From: Poronia punctata
Lineage: Eukaryota > Ascomycota > Sordariomycetes > Xylariales > Xylariaceae
Direction of reading: 5' to 3'
Assembly: GCA_022579005.1 (NCBI GenBank)
Contig: MU401492.1
Coordinates: 175,712-239,711, forward strand
Length of the DNA: 64,000 nt
Shown: positions 21,340 to 31,845 of the stretch, in pieces
Layout of the letters: the number at the start of each line of letters is the position of its first letter
How positions within the stretch are numbered: the stretch's first letter is position 1
Translations under genes and position numbers: made by a program
Notes under the pieces: generated by a model
The model's database searches: none
Told to the model about the DNA's origin: nothing
The model's input: only the letters and a program-made list of their open reading frames with translations

Positions 21340-22195
21340 TTAGAATCTGGTATCGTCGAAGTTGTACTGGCACAGTGGAATTCACAATGACGGAAATAAA
21401 CTTACGGGAGTGACGATCCGCGCCGGAGACTGTGGGGCTCGAGGCGCCTTGCGGGGACTACCAAAAGACGAGGAGACGTCATTGTTGCCGCCTGCAACTC
21501 CCAGCCGGGAAGCAGCTGCCTTCTCCTTCAAGATGGTAATCCTACATGTATGAAAATTGCAGATTAGCGCGAGCTCATGAGACAACGCAGCAGCATGGTA
21601 TTACACATGCATGTCATGTTCGGATGAAAACAGCGGGCTGAGGAAGGAAAAGTATGTAGTGATTGCCCGGGCCAATAGCCGGAGCGATAATAAGCCTCGA
21701 GACAAAGCAGCAGGCCAGAACACCGAAGTGGCGGCCGTTGACATGGGCAGGGAAAGTAAGACGTGGTAGGTCAAATCGCTCAGGCTTCGGGTGATAGGCC
21801 GAGGGGCACAAAGAAAAGGCCATGAAATGCGGAGCTGAAGTTCAGAGCTGAAAGTAAGATAGTAACGTGAAACTTACTCATCCTCGGAAAGTCCAGGCAG
21901 GCTAACTGTCTCATGCTTGAAGTTGAAGGGCGCCGACTGTAAGACAAAATGGAAGTGTCAGCATCATTTCACGAGTTGTCTACGTAATCGCCGTTCAAGG
22001 GAAGCGTCTGAATTTCGGCGAAAGAATAGGTATCAAGAAGCCGCCAAAAGGACCCCGGCCAAAAAATGCAGTGCAGAGAGGATTTTATCAACTTACAATT
22101 TTCATGATTTGCGAAGAACTGCGTTTTTCACGCGTAGATCTCTTCGTCTTGAGGCCAAGAAGGCGTTGTAATCTGGCACTGAAGTTCGGAAACAT
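21340..22195 (-). CDS. small CRIB-like (p21-Rho-binding motif) protein (106 aa)
   Basis: Four exons: 22195-22097, 21936-21878, 21541-21406 and 21366-21340. All junctions use GTAAG donors and CAG/TAG acceptors and keep the frame. The central segment ISAPFNFKHETVSLPGLSEDE matches the CRIB pattern ISxPxxFxH that binds Cdc42/Rac GTPases, though the second histidine of the classical motif is replaced. It is preceded by a basic stretch (KTKRSTREKR) that could bind membrane, and followed by EKAAASRLG and a Ser/Pro-rich tail ending YNFDDTRF. Three of the four exons are under 140 nt, so the gene is easily missed. I am fairly sure the gene is real. GTPase binding is an inference from the motif. Confidence 0.7.
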
Positions 22196-24327
22196 GATGC
22201 AGGACATTCTTTGGCCGTTGTGCGCGTCGTAGTTCGTCGAGGTTGAACAGTGGACAGACAGCGGATAAGTGAGTAGATAGTAGTGGGTGGAATGGTTCAA
22301 AGGTTGTTGAACGAGAAGCGGGGCAGGTCGTAGCTTCCGGGGTACGGTCAGGACGATATAGTGTACTCGTAGTCCAAGACAACAATAACAGCTTCAACAA
22401 TTGAGAGAGGAACAATGGAAAGGTGAGAATGGCCCGAGGTTGATTCCCCTGGCGAGTAGTGGGATGCAAGGGCAGATTCAAGTTGAAAGAGATCGGACGA
22501 TGTATATGATGTAGAAAGGGTTTTTGCCGACAAAGATGTGTCTTGGTCTGAATGGGGGTCTCAATGGGAATGCGGGATGTGGATGGGGCAACTCATGCAA
22601 GGGATTGGGCCTTTGAAGTGTGTACCTTGGAGTCTACCTCGTCCCGTTCCGTATGTCGGTACCTGGCCAGAGACTCAGAGTACTGACTGACCGAATTGCC
22701 AAAACAATCAGCACATTACTTCGAGGTAAAAGATGGTTGCGAAATCGAAAGGTAGCCTGTTGCCTGTTGCCTATTGCCCGGCAAAGCCCAATTTCCGTGT
22801 CCGTCGCCACAAAAACGTACTCAAGTAACCTTAGTTGGGATTGCACACCTGTTCAGTACAGCGCGTGATTGCAATACGTGGTTAAAGCTGAAAAAAACTA
22901 CAAATTAATATCCGGCCGGCCGGTCAGTGACAGTCAGTTTGGCTGGGAGGACAAGTCCAATTCTATCTAATGAGTGAGTTGAATGGTACAAAAGTGGGTG
23001 TTGTGTCCCTTTCTTATGGGTATTGTGTATCAGCTGATTGTGTGTATGGTGTGTTGTATATTGTTGTCGGGTGTCGATTTGCGTGTGAGTGTGTGTCAAA
23101 TGTGTATGGGAGACGGACTAGATGGAAATCGACTACTAACCTTGACACTTTGAAGCTTGAACGAGAGTGAAAGGTGTTAAGAAAGTAAAGTTGGGTTCGG
23201 GTTCGGGTGTGGGTGGCAGGATCGGGATTAGTTAGGATCCCTGCGAGTAGGGCTTAAAACTTCATTCAGCTCAAACTGGCGAAATGGCCCGCGAGCCAAT
23301 TTATTCAACGTTACGATTATTGTTAGTTATGTGTTTGTTATCAATCGATGCAGGCTCAGCAAATGCAGATGCGAGCAGAGGCGACCATGCAGCAACGCTT
23401 CCACTTGCTAGAGACGTGGTGGGGAAAGGTGGTATGGGAAAAGGGTCGAAATATCGTTATCGTTCTGCATGAAACGTGACCTGCAGATAGTGGTTGCTGT
23501 TTCGAGCCAAACTTGTAAACAGACAGGAACGGCCGAATAGAAGATGGAGAATAGGTAGTCGTCGCTGTTGTCGTCTCTCGACGGATTTTTGATTGATCAA
23601 CAACCCAAAATCCGAAAAATCCGAAACCTGACCTCAGCTGATTTGCTTGTTATTTGGAGACCGAAACAGGCAGGCTTCATCAACAGACAAATGACGGACG
23701 AGAAGGCGCTTCTACCCTGCTTATAAGCCACTAATCATTCGGGCATATGGGAGTTGAACAAGCCTTGTCAGTCTAGGACATGACCCAACATCAAAGGGAA
23801 TATGGTTGGTCAGTTGGCAATAGGCATGGTATTCTATCATGGACCAGGCAGTTGCGGCAAACCCGCACCCTTCTCTCTCTCCTGATAAAACGGCTCAAAA
23901 AAAACAGAGAAATCGCAAGATTGTGGCAGAATCGAGTTTGAGTTGACAAAGAAAGAACGGCCCCGAACACATGAGGTCGTAGCAAGAGAAATGCACTTGG
24001 AGATAAGAGAAAGAGGGAATGTAAATCTAGAGCCCAGGTCGTGTCAGCTACTCCGGGCGGGTGTAAGCCTCTGAGTTGTGGAGGGCCGCCATGTCACAAA
24101 GAGGCAGATTATAAGATGAGTCGTGTTAGGGTGGTAAGCAGGGGCGAGGCTTGAAAGGGAGACCTGGCGAAAACGGCAATCGGTTTATTATGTACGTGTT
24201 ACACACATGGTAACCTACAATGTAATTCGTATGGTAGGGATTATTATCACTCTTAATAATCTTGATGTCTGACAGAACTGACGACGCAATAAAGGTAACA
24301 CTAGGCTAACTATGCGGAGAAGAATGG

Positions 24328-24387
24328 CAGCTCAACTTTTCAACTCTCACTTTTTACTATCGCGCTCTGCACGCTAAACTATAAACA
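24328..24387. repeat. left terminal inverted repeat of the MITE-like element
   Basis: Pairs with 24711-24770 in reverse complement. It shares CAACTTTTCAACTCTCAC and GCTCTGCACGCTAAAC. Confidence 0.88.
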
Positions 24388-24710
24388 AAAGGAAACAGGT
24401 ATATAGTACTTATAACTTTAAAATACTAAAGCTATTAAAGCTGCAATAAATTAAAGAAAGTAATATAAAAAACACTATAGGTACATTGTATATTATTATA
24501 ATTACTTAATATATTTTTGCTTTTTATTATATTTTATATACATATTTGCTATAGCACTTGTATAGGTAAAGAAGTAGGTCTTGTATATATTAAGGCAACT
24601 GATTATTTGTAGCTTTTATATTAACTTCTACGTTATAACGTAAGTACCTAGGTATTACCTTAGCAAGCCAGTAAGATTAAGTATATGACCGCGTTGCCAA
24701 GGTACCTTGC

Positions 24711-24770
24711 TGTTTATGGTTTAGCGTGCAGAGCCAGATAGTGAAAAGTGAGAGTTGAAAAGTTGGGCTG
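24711..24770. repeat. right terminal inverted repeat of the MITE-like element
   Basis: Reverse complement of 24328-24387 with about five mismatches. It is immediately followed by the second copy of the GAAGAATGG duplication. Confidence 0.88.
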
Positions 24771-25405
24771 GAAGAATGGCGTGCGGGATCTGCCAAGTAT
24801 TGTCGCCCCAATTTCAGCCATCTCCAAGCTGAAGTGGCGTGGAGTGGCGTAACATGGCGGATTCGAGGGTTATTTGATGAGATTTTAGTTAGACTAGGTA
24901 CCTCACATCCCTAGCACATCCACCTATAATACACGGTATAATAGAACGACATGAGCTTGTCGGGCTTGTCTGGGGATAAGGAATGGGATGTCAAGATGCG
25001 AATATGTGTGTATGTCAATGCATTCTATCGAGCCGAGTCTGAGACACTTTCCTTGCCATACCGAGGCCCAAATAGGACACAGTTGAGACAATTGTGCCAG
25101 GACAGATTGTCACACTCACCGAATCGGGTTATTTACTGTCATAATAATAGTTCATGTTCCATTCCCGCGGGAAGTTGGGATGCGCTCGCAACATAAATAA
25201 GACGGATCCACATTCCAAAGATAACTCATAATCCTCGTAACCTTACCCCTGTCTTCTGCCCTGTCTTCTGCCCTGCCCTACACCTGCTCTGCCACGCCCG
25301 CGCCCTACAGGTAGGTAGGTAGGTATGTGGATATCCCGGCTACTACTTGGAGGCAAAATAGGTAAACAAGCCAACCTGTGCCTGCCCCCTGATCTACCGA
25401 CCTAC

Positions 25406-26954
25406 CTAGTTCGGATAATCCTTCAGGTGAAAGCTCTTCAGCTTCACAAACTGATCAAACCCGTACTTACTGAGGGTGACACCCTTGCCCGAATTCTTCC
25501 ACCCAGTCCAAGCCAGGTCCGGACTGGGGAAGTCTGCACGATTGACAAAGACGGTACCCGCTTCGACTTCTTGTGCCATCTCGTAGCCCTTGTCCGTATC
25601 TTTTGTCCATATACTAGCGGTCAAGCCGAATTCGCTGTCATTCATCCATCGGATTGCCTCGGCGTCGTCCTTGACCTTCATTACCGAAATCACCGGCCCG
25701 AACGTTTCCTCCTTCATGACCGTCATGCTGTGGTTAACATCGGCCAACAAAGTAGGCTTTACGAAATTTCCTTTCGGGGGGAGATTGGCAAAGGTCGAGT
25801 TCTCTGGTGTCGCATCTCTAGCGCCCTTGTCTAAGGCATCCTTGATGTGAGCTTCGATTGTTTCTTTGGACCGCTGTGAAACGACTGGCCCGATCTGGGT
25901 CTCCTTATCGCGAGGATCGCCGACTTTGTAGCCTTCCAGCACCTTTTGTGTGGCCGCAATGAACGAGTCATAGATCGACTCGTGGACATACACCCTCTCA
26001 ATAGCACAGCAGCTCTGGCCCGAATTAAAGATGGAGCCGTCTACGATCTCGGCAGCCGCCCAGTCCAGGTCGACATCCGCCCGGACATAGGCAGGATCTT
26101 TCCCGCCAAGCTCCAGGCCGACATTAACTATTCGGTCGGCTGCAGCCCTCTGGACAGACAAGCCGCCGGAAACAGAACCAGTGAAGCAGATCAAGGCGAT
26201 ATTGGGGTCCCGTACCATCGACTCCATGAGGGTGTAAGAGCCGCAGTGGAAGTATTGCAGGACGCCTGCCGGTAGGCCAGCGTCGGTGAATGCCTTGACA
26301 ACATGTTCCGCGATGGTAGGTGTTTGGGGCGATGGCTTCAGAATCACCGTATTGCCCGCAAGGAGCGCGGGTATGAGTGAGTTGACCAGAATCAGGTAAG
26401 GGTACTACGACTTGTGGTCAGCTACGTGTTTTAGTGTTGTTCATATGGAGGCTGAGTGGGCAGCATCTCACATTCCACGCAAAGATGACTAGGACTGGCC
26501 CCACAGGAACTTTGCGAATGAACCGCTTGAACCCCTTTTCAGGCTCTCCTGGTGTATCCTTCAAGGTGTCCTCGCTGATCTTCAGAAGATACTTGGCTCG
26601 TTTAATGGCCGTAGTGACTTAACAAGATGAGCAGTGGTCAGTCGATACCCTATGGTGTGCATGCGGTAACAGGGCCTGGGTAATTTCCTCCTTACCTTCA
26701 ACCCCAGTGTAGGCAATGGGCCGTCCCATCTGGTCTGTAAGCTCCTCGGCTAGCTGGTCTTTCTGATCTTCAAGGAGGTCTAACGCCTTCTTGATGATTA
26801 TTGTTCGGTCTACCAGGGTTGTTTGCCGCCATGTCTTGAAAGCTTCAGCTGCAACTTTGGGGATCTCTGCCAAATCAGAAGAGCTCACTCCATTACGCGA
26901 GAGAACGGGCTCGTTTGTTGTTGGTGAGATCGTCGTGATGGTTTCCACGGACAT
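25406..26954 (-). CDS. NAD(P)-dependent aldehyde dehydrogenase (467 aa)
   Basis: Oxidises an aldehyde to its acid; the substrate is not clear. Three exons: 26954-26696, 26617-26472 and 26404-25406. Junctions restore GVEVKTAIKRAKY and IFAWNYPYLILVNSLIPALLAGN. Family elements are intact: cofactor-site region ILKPSPQTP, the general-base Glu in LELGGKDPAYV (about residue 233), catalytic Cys in FNSGQSCCAIE (about 267), and the EETFGPV motif. It looks most like the fungal aldehyde and succinate-semialdehyde dehydrogenase group that lacks a long N-terminal extension. No targeting signal is obvious. It shares a 419-bp divergent promoter with ESF2. Confidence 0.92.
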
Positions 26955-27373
26955 GTTGGCTTCGAAGACGTCAGTCGAGATGAGGGTTGTAGTAAAATTA
27001 TAGGTTTATAGGTTATTCTTGGCATATAATAATAATATTAACACGTACTGGGTTTGCGTCGTCAGGGGTCTTGATATTCAATGTTTAAATAGCACTCAAC
27101 GTCACCGGTCTTAGACCGGGGGATAGAGGGGCAATCAATCTACGGGAGGTAGCGGCCCTTAACCCCACTAAGGGCACCTGCAGTCCCGGCAATCTCAATA
27201 CGTCACCCCGCCAAAAGTCCCGATAGATCGATAATGCTACAATAAGCTTATCGCATCGACACTTCATCCCTGTCTAGCTTCTTTCTGACTTGCATCTTTC
27301 GATTATTTTCGGTGTTGCATCAAACGGCGTTTATAAAATCGTCGCAATATATAATCCTTAATCAATTGTCGCC
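26955..27373. other. divergent promoter between aldehyde dehydrogenase and ESF2
   Basis: A 419-bp spacer shared by two divergent genes. No gene or repeat is seen. Confidence 0.6.
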
Positions 27374-28532
27374 ATGCCAGCCGAGAAGCGGAATCATTTT
27401 CTCGACGTCGACGAGAGCGAAGATGACGATAGTCAGGGTTACAACTCAGAAGCCGAACAAATACGAAAAGGATCGTCCAAGCGTCGGAAACTGGACCCAG
27501 AGGCCGGCACAGACGAGGAAGACGACGACGATGAACCCCTGAGTGACGATGAAGTGGAAGCGCTAGAAGAGGATGACGGAAAGGATACCAAGACGTCACT
27601 GGACGGCGACGACGAAGAACCTGAAAAGGCAGCGCGAAAAAAGAAGCCTGATGATTTACCGGCGATAGCGAAACCGTTAACGAAAAAGAATCTTGTCGCG
27701 ACGGAAAAGGCCGTCAAGAGAAGTGGCGTGGTCTACATATCTCGAACACCGCCGTTTAGTAAGTTCGAATATGCTACAGGCTCTTGCGCATATCCTAACT
27801 TACAATAGTGAAACCCGGTACTGTACGATCGATCTTCGAACGGTTCGGCAAGATCAACAGAGTGTATCTAGCGCCTGAAGATGCACAGGTACGAGCTCGG
27901 AGGCTCCAACAAGGCCAAAACCGGAAGAAGAATTTCAACGAAGGCTGGCTTGAATTCATACATAAAGCTGATGCGAAGATGGCCGTCGAGTCGCTGAACG
28001 GAACAACGCTGGCCGCGATAGGCATGGCAAAGAAAGGAAGCTATTATCGCGATGATATTTGGAGGTACGTACGAACGACTTCTGTGCTTATATGCCCATC
28101 CCTTTTTAATAACAAAATATGGTCTTCAGTTTACGATACCTCAAAGGATTCAAGTGGCGTACGTACCTAACCCTAACCCTTGCTTCCCCGACAGAAACTA
28201 ACATTATTCCTTGTCTAGATAACCTAACGGAGCAAATAACGGCCGAAAACGCCGAGCGACAATCGAGAATGCGCGCCGAGATCAGCAAATCCACGAGAGA
28301 GAACAAGGAGTTCGTGCGGAACATCCAGAAGGCAAAGGAGCTCGAGGGAATACAGTCGAAAGCGGCAGCAAAGAAGGAGAAGACCAAGGATGTGGACCCG
28401 GCCCCGGCCTCGGGAACTACGGCGGAATCGCAGAAGGCGGCCATGCGCACGTTTAAACAGGCTTCCGCAGGAAAGAAAGGACCGGATAAAGCTCCCGAGG
28501 CTGCTAAGCGGATCCTCAGCAAATTGTTTTGA
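27374..28532 (+). CDS. ESF2: pre-rRNA processing protein Esf2/ABT1 (327 aa)
   Basis: Nucleolar RNA-binding factor of the small-subunit processome, needed for early 18S rRNA cleavages (partner of Dbp8 in yeast). Four exons: 27374-27758, 27809-28064, 28130-28158 (29 nt) and 28219-28532. Junctions restore SRTPPFMKPGTVR, DDIWSLRYLKG and GFKWHNLTEQI, all typical of Esf2/ABT1. The N-terminal about 100 residues are acidic and Lys-rich. The RRM spans about residues 115-215 and includes VYLAPEDAQ and NEGWLEFIHKADAKMA. A Lys/Ala-rich tail follows. Introns are 50, 65 and 60 bp. The gene is convergent with NMD3, another ribosome-assembly gene. Confidence 0.95.
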
Positions 28533-29070
28533 AATACTTACGAACTTAACAAATCATGATACCCCCAATCCCCTTTATATAAGAGATCCCTTGAGAACGT
28601 CGTGATAATGAGCTGGATTAGTTTATTATATGAAATACGGCTGGAAATAGATTACTAGAAACTAGGTAGGGACTTGGCATTACATTTCCTAGCTCCTGGC
28701 TTCGCCGTCAGTTCAGGCGAGCCAATACACCTAATGGGACGGCACAGGTAAATTCAAGCTACCTGGAGCGGCAATAATGGAGCGAGGAATCTATCTACAG
28801 TGTCAAACGATTGTCGTCGATTCGTATAACTGTCGTATGTAGTGCCGGTTCGAAGTCACTGGCAAAGCGCGATTACAATTTCATCTACAGACGGCAGTTT
28901 ACGAGGTAAAAGAGTTTACCTGAGCCGAGTATATGTAACACACCATCAAGCTACATCAACAGGAAGCGTCACGTTACGCAAAATTGAACTTTGCTTTGGA
29001 AGTACCTTGCAACATTGAACTTTACTCCGCAAACATTTCATCATTCTCGTCGAGTATAGTTCTATTTGCC
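28533..29070. other. convergent intergenic region between ESF2 and NMD3
   Basis: A 538-bp spacer between two 3' ends. No gene is seen. Confidence 0.6.
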
Positions 29071-31273
29071 CTACTGATCAGCCACCGTGAGCTCATCAAA
29101 GTCATCCAGCAACTCGTCCATATCAATACCCGGCCCATCTTCGTCGCCCTCATCAGTTTCGGCGATTGACATCTCATCCGGCTGTGGTTGTTTCTTTGGC
29201 TGTTTATACAGCTGTACACCAGCACGGAAGTCTGCGTCTTGCTCGATATCCTCCAGGAACTGCTCAAACTCCTGGTCCATGCGTTCCTGGTCGCCCTTCT
29301 TAGGTAGCAACTCTCCCTCGTCCTTGGCCATTCTCTTGACCTTCCAGACCCGCTTTCTGTTCCGTCTTCGGTTCGGGAAGTGCTTCTTGACGACTACTAC
29401 ATCCGGTATCCTGGATGAGTACGTGCTGGACTGCTCAATCGCCTCGAATTCGGGGTTGTTAAAGTTGGTGCCCGATAGCATGTAGCCCATTACGGAATCT
29501 CCCGCATGCAGCAGGCCTCCCAAGTGCGTCCGGGCATAATAGGTCTTGTTATTTGTGCCCAAGTCTGTAGTCTTCGCAAGCTCCAGTTCAGCTAAGACCC
29601 ATCTTCCTTTCGTAGGGCTGTAAACACATTAGCAAACAGTTTCAAAGACGAACATCAAGATGGGTAAAATGCATAAACATACCCAACAAGTTCACAATCC
29701 ATTACCATGAACTCCACCAAATCCTTAACCTCTGCTAAGGCCCCGAACGGAGCTCGCCAGTATACCGGAGAGCTAATTTCGGCAGTCTGAAGCGTGGTGG
29801 GGTCAAGTAGGTAGGCCGAAGTGCCTATCTTGTAACATATCGAAAGGGGCGAGATATTTCCGGCTTGCTTAGCAAGTTGTATCGGAATCGCAACCAGGTC
29901 ATCTTTGCAAATCGGCATAATTTCTACCGAAAAGGAGAACTTGAAGCTCTTCTTTGCAGTGTGGCTGTCTTGGGAGATGAGTTCTGATGATTTCTTGACC
30001 CGCACAGGGACAACGGATGTGAGAAAATCAACAAACTAAGGTTCTGTTAGCATACAACATATCCAGACCGAAAATATTCTCTCACCTTTTCGGCCTGATT
30101 CCTCGCACTAAAGAAGAAATCAATACCGTCCTTCGCTTCTTTGATGTTGATGGTATCACGATGCGCCCCATGCTTTAAGATAAGCTGTTCAAGGTAGAGA
30201 AATGTTCGTTTCTGATGTACACTGTCAGTACCTCGTTGATCTCGGCGTCGAAGTCTTTACCATCCCTGCAGGGTTGGTGATTGTGGCCAAACTTACATGT
30301 AAAACCTTTTGTCGCACTTGTACGCTTGCTCGCCATACATTCGCTGTGTAAGACTTGGCACATTCGGGGCATTGTTGATAAGCAACCACTATACTCGAGT
30401 TAGCAAAGAACGTTTCCCGGAACGGTGCCAGTGATGGAGGCCAAGACACTCTCCAAGATCATAGCCGTATTATAATCGAAAACGCGGAAGTGTAGAGTTT
30501 AAACCTACCATATGTGACTTCAAGTGCTTGCTGCATCACCTTGTCTTCTGCCACAGCTGCTTGTACTACAAGTTTGACCTTAATTCTTCGACTGTGTGGT
30601 TCCGTCCAGATGAACGAGGCGTCTATTATTCGTGTCCGGTTCAGACTGAGCTTTTTGAGACAGAGAGCAAGGAGTTCTCGGCTCTCTAGTTGTGCTGTTA
30701 CCCAGCTCGACGGTGCTGTGATCGAAGTATATTTGTTAGCGAAAAGAAATCGGTTCCGTATCAGTTTCTAAGGCGGACGTCGTTGTCGGTGTTTAAAGCT
30801 GTAATAGTCACTTACTATAGAGACGTTAGTTTCGATTCCGCAGTGCTTAGATGACAGTTTGAGAGGGCGTTTACTACATACCGTTGAAGCCATCTGTCAC
30901 AGTCTCTGCAAAAGTGTAGCGTTGCCTCTCTTTGGATGCCTTGGGAGATGTCTTTGGTAAGTTTGAAGCAGTCGTAGCATTTCGCATCGATGGCGGTCAT
31001 TCCATCTATGGGCGCTCCGCAATCCGCACAAAGAATACTGCAATACCAAGTTAGAAATGTCCTCAGTCAACGGGGAACCGTAAATATTGCCGTGGAGACC
31101 CATCGTGCTGAAACCACAAGGCGACAAACAAGCGACATCATATGAAAAGAGAACACGGGAATCGTTCTGGTAAAAGCTAATCAGATGGGCGTAACGTACG
31201 TTGCTGTTGGACCTCGAACCTCCTCCCGAGCCGCTATGGGCATCGGGGCGTCTATGTCCAAATCCATCGACAT
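29071..31273 (-). CDS. NMD3: 60S ribosomal export adaptor NMD3 (517 aa), contains a twin intron
   Basis: Adaptor that links pre-60S subunits to Crm1 for nuclear export. Seven exons: 31273-31200, 31037-30883, 30715-30509, 30388-30297, 30211-30086, 30035-29683 and 29617-29071. Four CxxC zinc-binding pairs are visible (LCADC, KCYDC, FCRDC, QCPEC), followed by ESRELLALCLKKL, HKRTFLYLEQLILKHG, the SPVYWRAPFGAL segment, a basic nuclear-localisation stretch (RRRNRKRVWK) and an acidic, leucine-containing export-signal tail. The start MSMDLDIDAPMPIA is typical of fungal Nmd3. Exons 2 and 3 join in frame only if two nested introns are removed in turn (30716-30882), giving WLQPPSSWVTAQL. Length matches the family. 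No defect apart from this intron structure was seen. Confidence 0.95.
30716..30882 (-). other. NMD3: spliceosomal twin intron (stwintron) in NMD3
   Basis: A 167-nt non-coding insert between CTT CAA C and CA CCG TCG. The internal intron is 30881-30815 (67 nt): GTATGT donor, ACTAACG branch region, TATAG acceptor. Its removal joins the G at 30882 to TAAGTG at 30814-30809, making a perfect GTAAGTG donor. The external intron then runs to 30716 (CGCTAAC branch region, CACAG acceptor; 100 nt in all). Excision joins C to CA, giving a Pro codon within LQPPSSW. Every single-step GT-AG choice using the 30881 donor that I tried meets a stop or loses the frame. By position this is a donor-interrupting [D1,2] stwintron. 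Confidence 0.85.
30815..30881 (-). other. NMD3: internal intron of the NMD3 stwintron
   Basis: A complete 67-nt GT-AG intron (GTATGT ... TATAG, with ACTAACG about 10 nt before the acceptor). It lies between the first and second base of the external intron's donor. Confidence 0.83.
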
Positions 31274-31845
31274 CTTGTGCAGATTCTTAGTCAAAACTTG
31301 GTTATCCCCGAATCTGACACCAGCGAAGTTGATGCGGTCAAAGTTGTCTTTTACAACAGCTTCAAAATACCCTGGAGTATCGCTGGATATGAACCATAGT
31401 GGGGTTTTCCAAAAAGTTGCCCCTCGTTCTAGTTGATTGATAAGCGTTATCTATGACTAAGCTACGGCAATTGGTCCCTGCAGATAAAGCTGCACGTCAA
31501 ATCGACTTTCACATTCGGCTTCAAGGCGTTCACTCCCTACCGTGGCTTCAAGATGGTACTATATCCTTATTATTTACATCTAAAATCAGGGGACTGCGTG
31601 TTCACCTCTAGAATAAGGTTTGTTATACTTGGAAGCGGCCCCTGTCTTTTGGCTATATACCCGAGTATCCAGGATCCTTAAGAATTCAACAAATCGGTTC
31701 AAATCTTTAGAGTGGGAAAACATCAGAAACAGCTATGATACTGTTTGTAAATTTCATGTTTTTATGTACATCCCTTTTCAGTTCTTTATGAGATCTAATT
31801 GCCACTCTTCATCGATGACAGGTGTTTATGTTAGTTACTTAAGCA
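31274..31845. other. intergenic region, promoter of NMD3
   Basis: A 572-bp spacer between tandem minus-strand genes. No gene or notable repeat is seen. Confidence 0.55.

Larger units (their letters stand above)
24328..24770. mobile_element. non-autonomous DNA transposon (MITE-like) with long terminal inverted repeats
   Basis: A 443-bp element bounded by inverted repeats of about 60 bp (24328-24387 and 24711-24770). They agree at about 55 of 60 positions; three of the five differences are T on the left against C on the right. The termini read CAGCTCAACT and, on the other strand, CAGCCCAACT. The flanks carry a direct repeat GAAGAATGG (24319-24327 and 24771-24779), 9 bp long, or 10 bp if the shared C is counted. 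That is a target-site duplication of Mutator-like size. The interior is AT-rich with no coding frame. It could be a MULE-type MITE; the superfamily is inferred from duplication length only. Confidence 0.85.
22196..25405. other. 3.2-kb intergenic region containing a MITE-like element
   Basis: Apart from the element at 24328-24770, no gene is supported. Short frames, including one at 23284-23472 plus with a signal-peptide-like start, lack a credible context. A GGTAGGTAGGTAGGTATG run lies at 25311-25326. The left part is the promoter side of the CRIB-like gene. Confidence 0.55.

Noticed and set aside
23284..23472. Short plus-strand frame with a hydrophobic start
   Set aside because: 62 codons, no conserved continuation after possible splicing, no supporting context.
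28166..28181. Telomere-like CCTAACCCTAACCC in an ESF2 intron
   Set aside because: Only about two and a half units, and it overlaps the intron's expected CTAAC branch region. Chance is sufficient.
30882..30882. Reading the NMD3 insert as one ordinary intron with donor at 30881
   Set aside because: Joining exon 2 to any of the four AG acceptors tested gives a stop within a few codons or shifts exon 3 out of the conserved Nmd3 frame.
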